NCBI GenBank assembly: GCA_028287345.1 | Contig: JAQBPV010000149.1 | Span: 1-55,194 of the forward strand | From: Gemmatimonadota bacterium | GTDB lineage: Bacteria; Gemmatimonadota; Gemmatimonadetes; Gemmatimonadales; Gemmatimonadaceae | Length of the DNA stretch: 55,194 bases | Reading direction: 5' to 3' | In this document: one piece after another, positions 1 through 8,943 of the stretch | Layout: the number at the start of each line of letters is the position of its first letter | Position numbering within the stretch: position 1 is the first letter of the stretch | The notes under the pieces: model-generated | The model's database searches: none | Seen by the model: the letters and a program-made list of their open reading frames with translations, nothing else | What the model was told of the DNA's origin: nothing | Made by a program: the position numbers and the translations under genes

Positions 1-2672
1 TGTACCACAACGACTGCCACGGCGGCTTCACGGACGTCTCGGCCAAGGCGGGCATTCTCGCCGAAGCGGGTTACGGGCTTGGAGTGGCCGTGGCGGATCT
101 GAACGGTGACGGCCGGCCGGACATCTACGTCTCGAACGATGGCGCACCTAACGACGTCGTTTACATCAACAACGGTGACGGCACGTTTCGCAACAGGGCG
201 GCACAGTCCATCAAGCATGGAAGCTTTGCCGGTATGGGTGTCGACATCGGCGACTTCAACAACGATGGGCAACCCGACATCCTGCAGGTCGACATGCTTC
301 CGGCGGCGCTCAGTCGCCGCAAGCTGGTGGGGGGCAACACGACGTACCGCGGCCTGATCGAGTCTCGCTCGCGCGGATTGCGCGACGACTACGATGCCAA
401 CAGCCTACAGCTCAACAACGGGATCGCGCCGGATGGCGATGTCCTCTTCAGCGAAATCGGGCGTATGGCTGGTGTGTCCGCCACCGAGTGGAGCTGGAGC
501 GCGCTGTTCGTCGACTTCGACAATGACGGCCTGAAGGACATCTTCATCGGCAACGGCTATCCCAAGGCCGTTAACGATTTCGATTACTCCGAGGCAGCCA
601 ATGCGGCGTATCGGAGGGGTGATACGAAGCGCGTTCACCAACTGCTCAAGGACGTCTACACCTTCGAGGTTCCGAACTTCGTGTTCCGGAACAATGGCGA
701 CCTGACGTTCACGGACAAGTCCAGGACGTGGGGCCTCGACACGCCCAGCATTTCCTACGGAGCCGCCTACGCGGATCTCGACAACGACGGCAAGCTCGAT
801 CTCGTCGTGAACAACATGAACGCGCCGGCATTCATCTATCAGAATGTCCAGCCAACCGACGACGTTCACCATTGGCTGGGCGTCAAGCTCGTGGGGGACT
901 CGCTCAACACTCACGGCATCGGCGCCACGCTGAGCCTGTTCACGGGCGGCCGAACGCAGCAGATCTACAACACGCCAGTCCATGGTTTCATGTCCAGCAT
1001 GGACGGACCGGTCCACTTCGGCCTCGGCAGCGCCAAACACGTCGACAGCCTGCGAGTCACCTGGCCCGGCGAGCGTGCACAGGTACTGAGGAATCTCGAT
1101 CCGGATCGGATCATCGTCGTCAGGAAGGCAGATGCAAATGCCGTGGGGTTGCCGCCGGCGGGTCCATCGACGACGGCCACCCTGTTCGAGAACGTCACGC
1201 TGCCGGGATTGGCGTACCTTCATCACGCGCCGGCGCAGATCGATTACGCCATACAGGCCCTCCTGCCGTACATGCCGTCCCGTCAGGGTCCCCCGATCGC
1301 TGTGGGCGACGTGAATGGCGACGGTCTCGACGACGTCTTCATCGGCGGCGGTGGGGCAGGGACGCCCGGCAAGCTGTTCGTGCAGCAGAAGGATGGACGG
1401 TTCGCCGAACTGAATCAGGGACAGCCATGGTTGGCCGACGCCGCGTACGAAGACTGGGGCGCACAGTTCTTCGACGCGAATGGCGATGGCCTGCCCGACC
1501 TCTACGTCGCAAGTGGCGGATATCAGCTCTCCCCGATTTCTCCCCTTCTGCAGGGGCGCCTGTACATCAACACGGGAGCTGGTCGTTTTACCCGTGCTCC
1601 CGCGAATGCACTTCCGCCGATGCTCACGAGCACGGCCGCGGTGCGCGCCGGCGACTTTAGCGGGGACGGAAAGCCTGACCTCTTCATCGGTGGACGACTC
1701 ATCCCGAGAAGCTATCCCGCTCCATCGAGGAGCTACCTGCTGCGTAACGATGGTGATCACTTCACCGATGTCACGGAGCAGGTCGCCCCGGAGCTCGCGC
1801 ATCCCGGCGGAATGGTGACTGATGCCGTCTGGGTCGACTTCGACGGCGACGGGAAGCTCGATCTCATCACGGTCGGCGAGTGGATGCCCATCCAGTTCTA
1901 CCACAACGACGGGAAGCAGCTACGGAACGTGACCGCGTCGACCGGACTCCCGGCCTCGCGTGGCTGGTGGAGCAGCATCGCTGTGGGAGACTTCGATGGC
2001 GACGGTCGCCCCGACATCGTGGCTGGCAATCTTGGATTGAACCACAGCTACACGACGTCACCGTCGAGCAAGTTTGGCGTCTACGGCGCGGACTTCTCGG
2101 GCAATCGTGGCTACGATGTCGTTCTAACGCAGGAAGAAGGCGGAGTCGAATATCCACTTTCTGGACTTGCACCGCTCGGACGCGAGATCTACACGCTTGG
2201 CCTGCGCTATCCCACTTACGGCGCGTTCGCAAAAGCGTCCATTCCGCAGCTGTTCAACCCTGCGCAGCTTCAGCAGGGCGTACACTATCAGGCCGACACG
2301 TTTGCGAGTGTGTTTCTGCACAACGATGGAGGAGGAAAGTTCACCTCCACTCCACTTCCGAACCTGGCGCAGATTGCGCCGATCAAGGGCATCATTCCGT
2401 ACGACGCTGACGGCGATGGTCACCTGGATCTCCTCGTCGCAGGCAACCTGTTCGAGACAGAGCCGAACACGCCGAGGGCGGACGCGGGCAATGGGCTGTT
2501 CCTGAAGGGTGACGGCAAGGGCCACTTCACTGCCGTGTCGCCTCGCGCGAGCGGCTTTCTGGCGCCGCGCAATGTCGCAGGCCTCGCCCTTCTCAACACG
2601 CCTACGGGCAAGGCGGTGCTGGTGGCCAATACCGGCGATTCGCTTCAGGTGATCAAGGTGCGTAAACGCTGA
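1..2672 (+). CDS. FG-GAP/VCBS repeat protein with ASPIC/UnbV domain (5' end outside window)
   Basis: The reading frame is open from base 3 and already encodes CRTAC1-like sequence (YHNDCHGGFTDVSAKAG) before the GTG at 84 used by the ORF track, so the true start lies upstream of the window. About ten calcium-loop repeats of the type DxNxDGxxDxx are visible (DLNGDGRPDIY, DFNNDGQPDIL, DFDGDGKLDLI, DADGDGHLDLL), as expected for an integrin-alpha-like beta-propeller. An ASPIC/UnbV domain lies near track residues 265-350 (WLGVKLVGDS...HFGLG...VTWPGE). Such proteins are normally exported and often accompany SusC/SusD pairs, which this one faces convergently. The ligand is unknown. Confidence 0.9.
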   Translation, partial: YHNDCHGGFTDVSAKAGILAEAGYGLGVAVADLNGDGRPDIYVSNDGAPNDVVYINNGDGTFRNRAAQSIKHGSFAGMGVDIGDFNNDGQPDILQVDMLPAALSRRKLVGGNTTYRGLIESRSRGLRDDYDANSLQLNNGIAPDGDVLFSEIGRMAGVSATEWSWSALFVDFDNDGLKDIFIGNGYPKAVNDFDYSEAANAAYRRGDTKRVHQLLKDVYTFEVPNFVFRNNGDLTFTDKSRTWGLDTPSISYGAAYADLDNDGKLDLVVNNMNAPAFIYQNVQPTDDVHHWLGVKLVGDSLNTHGIGATLSLFTGGRTQQIYNTPVHGFMSSMDGPVHFGLGSAKHVDSLRVTWPGERAQVLRNLDPDRIIVVRKADANAVGLPPAGPSTTATLFENVTLPGLAYLHHAPAQIDYAIQALLPYMPSRQGPPIAVGDVNGDGLDDVFIGGGGAGTPGKLFVQQKDGRFAELNQGQPWLADAAYEDWGAQFFDANGDGLPDLYVASGGYQLSPISPLLQGRLYINTGAGRFTRAPANALPPMLTSTAAVRAGDFSGDGKPDLFIGGRLIPRSYPAPSRSYLLRNDGDHFTDVTEQVAPELAHPGGMVTDAVWVDFDGDGKLDLITVGEWMPIQFYHNDGKQLRNVTASTGLPASRGWWSSIAVGDFDGDGRPDIVAGNLGLNHSYTTSPSSKFGVYGADFSGNRGYDVVLTQEEGGVEYPLSGLAPLGREIYTLGLRYPTYGAFAKASIPQLFNPAQLQQGVHYQADTFASVFLHNDGGGKFTSTPLPNLAQIAPIKGIIPYDADGDGHLDLLVAGNLFETEPNTPRADAGNGLFLKGDGKGHFTAVSPRASGFLAPRNVAGLALLNTPTGKAVLVANTGDSLQVIKVRKR

Positions 2673-2704
2673 CACGGCACTGGAGCGAGTGCCCCAGTGC
2701 CGTG
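2673..2704. terminator. Hairpin in the convergent gap after the FG-GAP gene
   Basis: A perfect 11-bp inverted repeat (CACGGCACTGG ... CCAGTGCCGTG, 10-nt loop) starts right after the TGA of the FG-GAP gene, inside the 61-bp gap between it and the convergent susD-like gene. It may terminate both strands. No T-run follows on either side, so the factor-independent function is inferred. Confidence 0.55.
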
Positions 2705-2733
2705 CGCGAACCGCCTTCAGTGTTGCCGGGAGA

Positions 2734-4545
2734 TTACCAGCCCGGATTCTGCGTGAGCCCGGCGCCGCCCGTGCCGCCCTTGCTCAAGTCGATCTGAATC
2801 GATGGAATGGGATAGAGGGTGTGCTTGGTCCCGACCGTCGCGGCGTTCGCGAGATACAGTCGCCGAGTCTTTTCGGATCCGCCACCAACACCGTTGATGT
2901 ACGCCGGAATGACTGTTTCCACCTGACCCCAGCGCCGGAGGTCGAAGAACCGCTGACCCTCCATCGCCAACTCGAGACGACGCTCCGTGCGTACCGCTTC
3001 ACGTGCAGCGGCCTGCGTGGCGAAGAATGGCGACCCTGCCGGATAGGTGCTGATGTTGTAGTTCGCCCAGGTGACTGAAGCGTCGCCATAGGGAACCGCC
3101 ATGTTTGCCGCCGTCGTGCCGGGCCCCTGCACACGCACCTTGGCCCGCGTCCTGATCTGGTTCACCAGCGCCATGGCATTCGGCAGCGAGCCGACTTCCA
3201 CTTCCGCCTCGGCGAGAAGGAGCATCACATCGGCGAAGCGCAGCAGGTGGATGTTGACGGAGTTCAACTGCGTATTCTGCCATCCGACCGTCGAGATCGC
3301 GCCGCTGGACTTCTCGGCTGCATTCTTCTTGGCTTCGTAGAATCCGCCGTTCGCCACGTCACGCACCCACGTGGAGTTTTCCGGACCCCAGTCCTTATAC
3401 GGTACGCCATCGCGACCAACCGTCCAGTCGAGCCGAGGATCGACGGGCGGCTTGAGGTTCGCGTCCAGGTTCGCGTTGTTCGTGTTCCACGTGGTGGGAG
3501 CCGTGAGTGACATCGGCAACCCCGTCGCCGCATCCGTGCCGAAGAAGTTCACGAGGTTCTGCGACGGCTGGTGAAATCCGCAGCATCCGCCCGGGCTGCT
3601 GCTGCCACCGTTGGGCAGGTTCAACCGCTCGCCGAAATTCGCGTTGTTTCCGTTCGGCTCGCCGTCATTCGCCGACGCCTGATAGGCGAAGACGGTTTCC
3701 TTGCCATTCTCCTGGGCGAAGATGCCGGTCCAGACCTTGTCGTAGCTGCTCTCCAGTGCGTAGGGACCGTTGTTGACGACGTCCTTCAGGGTGACGAGCG
3801 CACCCGCAAAATCCTTCTTGTACATCTGGACCCGGCCCTTGAGCGCCTTCGCTGTCCACTGCGAGGCGCGACCGACACTGCCGCCGCGAGGAGACACTGG
3901 TAGCAGGGCGATTGCTGCGTCCAGATCCTTGATGATCTCGTCGATTGCCGCAGCCTGCGTGAGGTTCGCCTTCCGGAAATCCGTATCTCCTTCGCGATAG
4001 TAGGGGATGTTTCCCCACATCTTCCACGCTTCGAAGTGGAAGTACGCGCGGAGGAAGGTCGCCTCGCCCTCGATACCCTTCTGGTCCACTGGCAGTATCT
4101 CGCCGGGTTTGGCGGTGATGACCGACCTGAGGAGGTTGATGGCGGCGTTCGAGCGGCTGATGCCCTCGTACGTGGCCTTCCACTTGTCGTTCAGGTCTCC
4201 CTGTGCATCAGGTGAAGACCAGGCATAGGCCTCCACTGCCGTGATTCCTGGCTGGTCGCTCGCCGTCGATCCCTTGTAGGAATCGTCGCTCGCCACACTG
4301 GCCCAGATCCAGTTGCTGGCGGCACTGCCCCACCCGCCGCCGACACCATTGCTGTAGTCGAGCTGTCTGTACGCCGCGATGAGCGAACCTTCCACTCCCG
4401 CTTTGGTCCCCAGCGTACCCTGATCCAGTGTCCCCTGCGGCAGCGCGGCATCCGTGAGGAAATTCTTGCACCCATGCAGGGTCCCCAGGGAGCACAACAT
4501 CACTGCCATGCCAATGAGCACTGGCCGCTTCGAAACCTTGTTCAT
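2734..4545 (-). CDS. SusD/RagB-family outer-membrane lipoprotein
   Basis: Surface-exposed substrate-binding partner of a TonB-dependent transporter. From ATG 4545 the protein is 603 aa and starts with a lipoprotein signal peptide ending in a lipobox-like LHGC. The ATG at 4572 given by the track is less likely because AGAGGG sits 5 nt upstream of ATG 4545. SusD hallmarks include the N-terminal helical/TPR region (EATFLRAYFHFEAWKMWG) and the C-terminal RTERRLELAMEGQRFFDLRRWG and LYPIPSIQIDL. It begins 30 bp after the stop of the susC-like gene, so the two are one operon. The substrate cannot be told; no glycosidase is inside the operon. Confidence 0.95.
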   Translation of the reverse strand: MNKVSKRPVLIGMAVMLCSLGTLHGCKNFLTDAALPQGTLDQGTLGTKAGVEGSLIAAYRQLDYSNGVGGGWGSAASNWIWASVASDDSYKGSTASDQPGITAVEAYAWSSPDAQGDLNDKWKATYEGISRSNAAINLLRSVITAKPGEILPVDQKGIEGEATFLRAYFHFEAWKMWGNIPYYREGDTDFRKANLTQAAAIDEIIKDLDAAIALLPVSPRGGSVGRASQWTAKALKGRVQMYKKDFAGALVTLKDVVNNGPYALESSYDKVWTGIFAQENGKETVFAYQASANDGEPNGNNANFGERLNLPNGGSSSPGGCCGFHQPSQNLVNFFGTDAATGLPMSLTAPTTWNTNNANLDANLKPPVDPRLDWTVGRDGVPYKDWGPENSTWVRDVANGGFYEAKKNAAEKSSGAISTVGWQNTQLNSVNIHLLRFADVMLLLAEAEVEVGSLPNAMALVNQIRTRAKVRVQGPGTTAANMAVPYGDASVTWANYNISTYPAGSPFFATQAAAREAVRTERRLELAMEGQRFFDLRRWGQVETVIPAYINGVGGGSEKTRRLYLANAATVGTKHTLYPIPSIQIDLSKGGTGGAGLTQNPGW

Positions 4546-4575
4546 AGCAGCCCTCTGATTGAAGAATTTCATGGA

Positions 4576-7500
4576 TCAGAACGAGGTGGTGAAACCGATG
4601 CTGATCGTGCGGCTGCTCGGATACACGCCCGAGTCGATCCCCATGGCCTGATCGCGATTGTCGCCGAGCGAGCTGGTGGTATTCAGCTTGGGCAGCGAGG
4701 GGTCGAGACCTGGATAGCCAGTGATGGTGAAGAGGTTTTCGCCCTGCACGTAGACGCGCGTGTTCGAGAAGTATCTCGACATCGACTGCGGGAGCGTGTA
4801 ACCGAGCTGCAGGTTCCGCAGGCGCGTATAGGAGCCGTCCTCGACGTAATAGCTGCTGATCGCCTTGCTGTAGGTATCGCTGTTGTCCAGCTTCGGATAC
4901 TTCGCATTGAGGTTCGTCGGCGTCCAGGAGTTCGCGAGCAGGTCGCTGCGCACGTTGGTGAAGAAATCCTGGAAGACGTAGAAGTCCTTCTGCGACTCGA
5001 AGATCTTGTTCCCGTACGAGCCGAAGAACGTGCCGTTCAGATCCCAGTTGCCGCGACGGTACCCCAGATCTAGACCACCCGTGAATTTCGGGTGCGGGTT
5101 TCCGATGATGACGCGGTCCTTGTCGTTGATGACCTTGTCACCGTTGGTATCGGCGAACTTGATGCGACCCGGCGCAGCGCCCGTCTGGCTCGCCGACGCA
5201 GCGACGTCAGCGGCATCCCTGAAGAAGCCGAGCGACTGCAGGCCGAAGAACGAGCCGATTGGCGCGCCAAGCTGGTTGATCGAGATGTTGCCGACACGGT
5301 TCGAGAACGACCCGAGGAAGAACGTCTGGACCCCGTCGATCGATTCGATCTTGTTGTCGTAGTGGCTGCCGGTGAACGTGACGTTCCAGTTCACCGCCTG
5401 GTGGCCCACCGAGAAATCGTACCCCTTGTTGTTGATCTTGCCGATGTTCACGATCGGCGAAGCGGCGAGGCCGGCGGTCCCTGGCAGGGCCGGGTTGTAG
5501 AGCAGATCGTCGGTGGTCCTGGTGTACCAGTCGAACACCACGCTGATCGCATTGTCGAACAGCGCGAGGTCGGCGCCGATGTTCGTCGACTTCTGCTTCT
5601 CCCACTTCAGATTGGCGTTCCCGATCGATACCTCGCGGAAGCCCGACTGCACTGACGTGTTGGACCCGTTGATGTCGTAGTACGTATCGCCGTTGCTGCC
5701 GCCGAACTGGTTGAGCGTGCGGCCCGACGGAATCGACTGATTGCCGGTGATGCCATAGCCCGCGCGCAGCATGACATCCGACAACACGCGGTTGTTCTCG
5801 AGGAAGCTCTCCTTCGAGATTCTCCAGCCGAGTCCCACGGCCGGGAACGTACCCCACTGGTGAGTCGGTCCAAGGCGCGAGGAACCGTCGCGACGGACGG
5901 TGCCGCTGAGGATGTACTTGTCAGCGAAATTGTAGTCGGCCTTGCCGAAGTACGACAGCAGGGCGCTCTCTCCGCCAAAGCTGTTCACCACCTTGCTCTT
6001 CGCATCGCCGAGCGCGTCCTGAATGTACCGCGCATTGAGGTCGGACGAGAGCAGGTTCGCCTCGGAGCCCTGAATCTGCCGGTTCGCAGAATGCTGCGCC
6101 TCCTGTCCAACCAGCAGGCTCAGTCCATTCCGGTTGTACTGCCGATTGAACTTCGCCGTGTTGCTCCACGTCCAGTCGGTCTGCGTATTCTGGTTCTCGT
6201 TGATGGCGTTGCTGAACGTCGCTTCTGCATTTTCCGGCGTCGGCGCGGTGTAGCCATTGAACGTGCGCTGGTAGGCGCTGAATCCCAGGCTGGTCCGCAG
6301 GGCGATGTACGGGTTCACCGTGAGCCCGGTGAACACGTTGCCGAACACACGATTGTTCGCGGTGACGTTGTTCCGTCCCTCGTACGCGACCTTCAGCGGG
6401 TTCGTGTTGTTGCCGAGACCCACGGCCTTTCCTGATGCGAAGTTGCCCATCGCGTCATAGACCGCGACGACCGGCTGCGACAGGATATTCTTGCCGATGA
6501 GGCCAGTCTCGCCACCCTGATCGTCCGGGAGGCCGCCGAAATGACGCTCGCCCGAGAGGGCAACGTTCTCACCGAACTGCAGCTTGCCCCGGTTGAACTG
6601 CGTGTTCACCCGGACGTTCGCGCGCTTGAAGTTGGTGTATGCCGCAGTGCCGTCCTGATCGAAGTAGTTGAACGACACACCATAGCCGTTGTCCGCGCCT
6701 GCACCGGCAATGCTGAGGTTATAGTCCCCAACGCGTCCGGGCTTGCCGAAGACGGCGTCCCACCAGTTCGTGCCTGGGCTGCCGAGCTGAATCAGGGTGT
6801 TCGGATAGGAATACTTCGAGAGATCGACGCCGGTGATCTGGCCGAAGGCGTTCGTCGTCACGCCGGTGCCCGGTGCCGCATACGTATACGTCGGCACGGT
6901 CGGGTTGTTCGGGTCACCGAAAATGTTGGTCGGGACCTTGAGGCCGGCACCCTCGTAGCTCGCCTTCTCGACTGCGAAGTAGTCGAGCGAGTTGGTGACG
7001 AGGAACTTGTCATAGCCATTCACTGGCGACGCGTAGCCCGTCCGCATGGACGCCGTCATCTTCGGTGGACCAAACGCGCCACGCTTGATCGTCTCGATGA
7101 GGATCACGCCGTTGCTGGCGCGCGAGCCGTAGATCGAGGCGGACGACGCATCCTTCAGCACCTGGATCGACGAGATGTCGTTCGGGTTGATGAAGTTGAT
7201 GTAGGAGTCCTGGACCGGCACGCCGTCGATGACGTAGAGCGGATCGTTGTTCTGAAAGGAGCTGATGCCGCGGATGCGCACCGTGCTGCGCGAGCCGGGC
7301 GATCCGTTGCTCGCCACCGAGATGCCAGGGACGGCATCGAGACGCTGGAGGATACTGGCCGAGGTCGGACGCTGCGCCGACTCGATGTTGATGCTCGAGA
7401 CGGCGCCCGTGATGTCGCCGCGCCGCTGTTCGGTATAGGCGGTGACGACGACCTCCTCGAGATACGAGATCTGCGACATCTGCACGTCGATGCGCGTGCG

Positions 7501-7809
7501 TCCGCCGATCTGCGCCTGTTGCGGTTTCCGGCCGAAGCTGACGAAAGTCAGCACGCCATCGCTTGGCGCGGTGATGCTGTACCGGCCGTTATCCGTGGTG
7601 ACCGCCCGCGTCGTCGAGCCCAGCACACCCACCGCGACTCTGCCGAGGGGCGCTCCCGATGACGAGGTGACGGTTCCGCTGATCGCAATTTGCTGAGCCG
7701 ACGCCGTAATGCTGAGCGCGAGCCCCAACAGCATGCTCGCTCCCAAGGCGCGAAGACCGCGCAAGGGATCGAGCCAGACTGACCGCCGGTCCGGCAACGT
7801 CTTCTCCAT
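4576..7809 (-). CDS. SusC/RagA-family TonB-linked outer-membrane transporter
   Basis: Beta-barrel transporter of about 1077 aa energised by TonB. I chose ATG 7809 because GGAGGA lies 7 nt upstream and a signal peptide follows (hydrophobic run ending ASAQQ); the track start at 7995 adds 62 residues without signal character. Domains in order: signal peptide, CarboxypepD_reg-like domain (ISGTVTSSSGAPLGRVAVGV), TonB plug with the SusC signature (LYVIDGVPVQD, IQVLKDASSASIYGSRASNG), then the barrel ending in an aromatic residue (SIGFTTSF). Typical length for the family. Followed by the susD-like gene. The promoter is probably at 8138-8166. Confidence 0.95.
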   Translation of the reverse strand: MEKTLPDRRSVWLDPLRGLRALGASMLLGLALSITASAQQIAISGTVTSSSGAPLGRVAVGVLGSTTRAVTTDNGRYSITAPSDGVLTFVSFGRKPQQAQIGGRTRIDVQMSQISYLEEVVVTAYTEQRRGDITGAVSSINIESAQRPTSASILQRLDAVPGISVASNGSPGSRSTVRIRGISSFQNNDPLYVIDGVPVQDSYINFINPNDISSIQVLKDASSASIYGSRASNGVILIETIKRGAFGPPKMTASMRTGYASPVNGYDKFLVTNSLDYFAVEKASYEGAGLKVPTNIFGDPNNPTVPTYTYAAPGTGVTTNAFGQITGVDLSKYSYPNTLIQLGSPGTNWWDAVFGKPGRVGDYNLSIAGAGADNGYGVSFNYFDQDGTAAYTNFKRANVRVNTQFNRGKLQFGENVALSGERHFGGLPDDQGGETGLIGKNILSQPVVAVYDAMGNFASGKAVGLGNNTNPLKVAYEGRNNVTANNRVFGNVFTGLTVNPYIALRTSLGFSAYQRTFNGYTAPTPENAEATFSNAINENQNTQTDWTWSNTAKFNRQYNRNGLSLLVGQEAQHSANRQIQGSEANLLSSDLNARYIQDALGDAKSKVVNSFGGESALLSYFGKADYNFADKYILSGTVRRDGSSRLGPTHQWGTFPAVGLGWRISKESFLENNRVLSDVMLRAGYGITGNQSIPSGRTLNQFGGSNGDTYYDINGSNTSVQSGFREVSIGNANLKWEKQKSTNIGADLALFDNAISVVFDWYTRTTDDLLYNPALPGTAGLAASPIVNIGKINNKGYDFSVGHQAVNWNVTFTGSHYDNKIESIDGVQTFFLGSFSNRVGNISINQLGAPIGSFFGLQSLGFFRDAADVAASASQTGAAPGRIKFADTNGDKVINDKDRVIIGNPHPKFTGGLDLGYRRGNWDLNGTFFGSYGNKIFESQKDFYVFQDFFTNVRSDLLANSWTPTNLNAKYPKLDNSDTYSKAISSYYVEDGSYTRLRNLQLGYTLPQSMSRYFSNTRVYVQGENLFTITGYPGLDPSLPKLNTTSSLGDNRDQAMGIDSGVYPSSRTISIGFTTSF

Positions 7810-8137
7810 TGTCAATCCTCCGAGTGGCGCATGCGTGAATCCTCCTGGTCCGTTAGGACTGCGGGGCCGTACATCAACGATGTGAGTGAGGTCAAACGGG
7901 GCGGGCGCCGCGCGGCTCGACGGCATCGCGATGTCGCTGCGATGTGAGCCCACGCATGCATCGGCACTGTCGACGTTTGTCGGCAGCGCGAACAAAGACC
8001 CGCCAGGTGGCGGCTGGGCGAAACGACTTCGACGAAGCAGCTGCGTACGACCGTCCAGGTGAGGAGGAGGTCAGCGACGACTGTACTTCATACCGCGTAG
8101 CCGGTTACGCGACATCGCGTAGGGCGCGGGACACCCC

Positions 8138-8166
8138 GTTCTACAGCCCAAAAGGCGGCTTGTCAA
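8138..8166 (-). promoter_or_regulatory. Sigma-70-type promoter for the susC-susD operon
   Basis: On the minus strand TTGACA (8166-8161) is followed after exactly 17 nt by TAGAAC (8143-8138). The -35 matches consensus perfectly and the -10 four of six. Transcription would start near 8131, leaving a leader of about 320 nt before ATG 7809. Confidence 0.6.
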
Positions 8167-8213
8167 GTAAGTGGAGAAAAGCGGACTTTGGCCTTCCGCC
8201 TATCTCCTCGCCC

Positions 8214-8277
8214 ATGCATTTGACCGCCCCACATGCAAATGCGCCACATCTTTATGCAAAGCTTTTTTGCCATGCAA
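8214..8277. repeat. Four ATGCA-type motifs spaced 18-21 bp apart
   Basis: ATGCATTTG (8214), ATGCAAATG (8233), ATGCAAAGC (8254) and ATGCAACGC (8272) occur with spacings of 19, 21 and 18 bp, about two helical turns each. They lie upstream of the DinB-like gene and beside the susC promoter. A regulator-binding array is an inference. Confidence 0.4.
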
Positions 8278-8416
8278 CGCTTTTTGGGCCGTCCGTCGCG
8301 ATACGTCTGAAGCGCTGGTCCTTGCCACGCCGCACTGGCACCTCGGCCACCGGTGCCCTAGCATCAGCGTTCTCTGTAGCTCGCACTCACCCGCGCACAA
8401 CCCGGAGCACCGCTCG

Positions 8417-8917
8417 ATGATCAGAACCATTGCCGATTTCGTGGCTGTCTGGAACCACGAAGCCGACAGCACCAAATCGCTGTTTCGCGCACTCTCCGAT
8501 GCATCGATGGCGCAGTCCATCAACGCCGAGCACCGTGACCTCGGCCGTCTCGCATGGCACATCACGACGACCATCCGCGAGATGATGGAGCGCACCGGAT
8601 TGCATGTCGAAGGTCCCGACCCGGACGCACCCGTGCCGTCGACCTCCGCAGAGATCGTCCGCACCTACGAGACGTCTTCCGCGTCACTGGTGAAAGCGCT
8701 CGACAGCTGGACCGACGCGACACTCGACGAGAAGGACAACATGTACGGCGAGGAATGGCGTCGCAGCGTGACGCTCCAGATCCTCCTGCTGCACCAGACG
8801 CATCATCGCGGTCAGATGACGGTGCTCATGCGACAGGCGGGGCTCGCCGTTCCCGGCATGTATGGTCCGTCGAAGGAGGACTGGGCCAAGTACGGCATGC
8901 CGAGCCCCGCGATCTGA
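8417..8917 (+). CDS. DinB-superfamily protein
   Basis: 166 aa from ATG 8417 (GGAG 10 nt upstream); the track ORF starting at 8171 includes 82 residues of non-coding sequence. It looks like the four-helix DinB/YfiT metal-binding fold: early helix FVAVWNHEADSTKSLFRAL, the conserved HRDLGRLAWHITTTIREMM around residue 35, and LLHQTHHRGQMTVLMRQAG near residue 120. The three metal-site histidines of the family are present (AWHI; HHRGQ). DinB-like proteins include thiol-dependent transferases; no substrate is indicated. Convergent with the LysR-fusion gene, 26 bp away. Confidence 0.85.
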   Translation: MIRTIADFVAVWNHEADSTKSLFRALSDASMAQSINAEHRDLGRLAWHITTTIREMMERTGLHVEGPDPDAPVPSTSAEIVRTYETSSASLVKALDSWTDATLDEKDNMYGEEWRRSVTLQILLLHQTHHRGQMTVLMRQAGLAVPGMYGPSKEDWAKYGMPSPAI

Positions 8918-8943
8918 GCGCTCGGCGCGACGGCGCGGGCGCG

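Larger units (their letters stand above)
7810..8416. other. Divergent intergenic region between susC-like and DinB-like genes
   Basis: About 600 bp with no convincing gene; track ORFs here lack coding character. It holds a near-consensus minus-strand promoter (8138-8166) whose transcript would carry a leader of roughly 320 nt before the susC-like ATG, and on the other side a cluster of ATGCAA/ATGCAT motifs (8214-8277) upstream of the DinB-like gene. Confidence 0.6.

Noticed and set aside
405-1904. 499-aa minus-strand ORF inside the FG-GAP gene
   Set aside because: Antisense shadow of a high-GC gene; no domain, no start signal, and the plus-strand frame has clear repeats.
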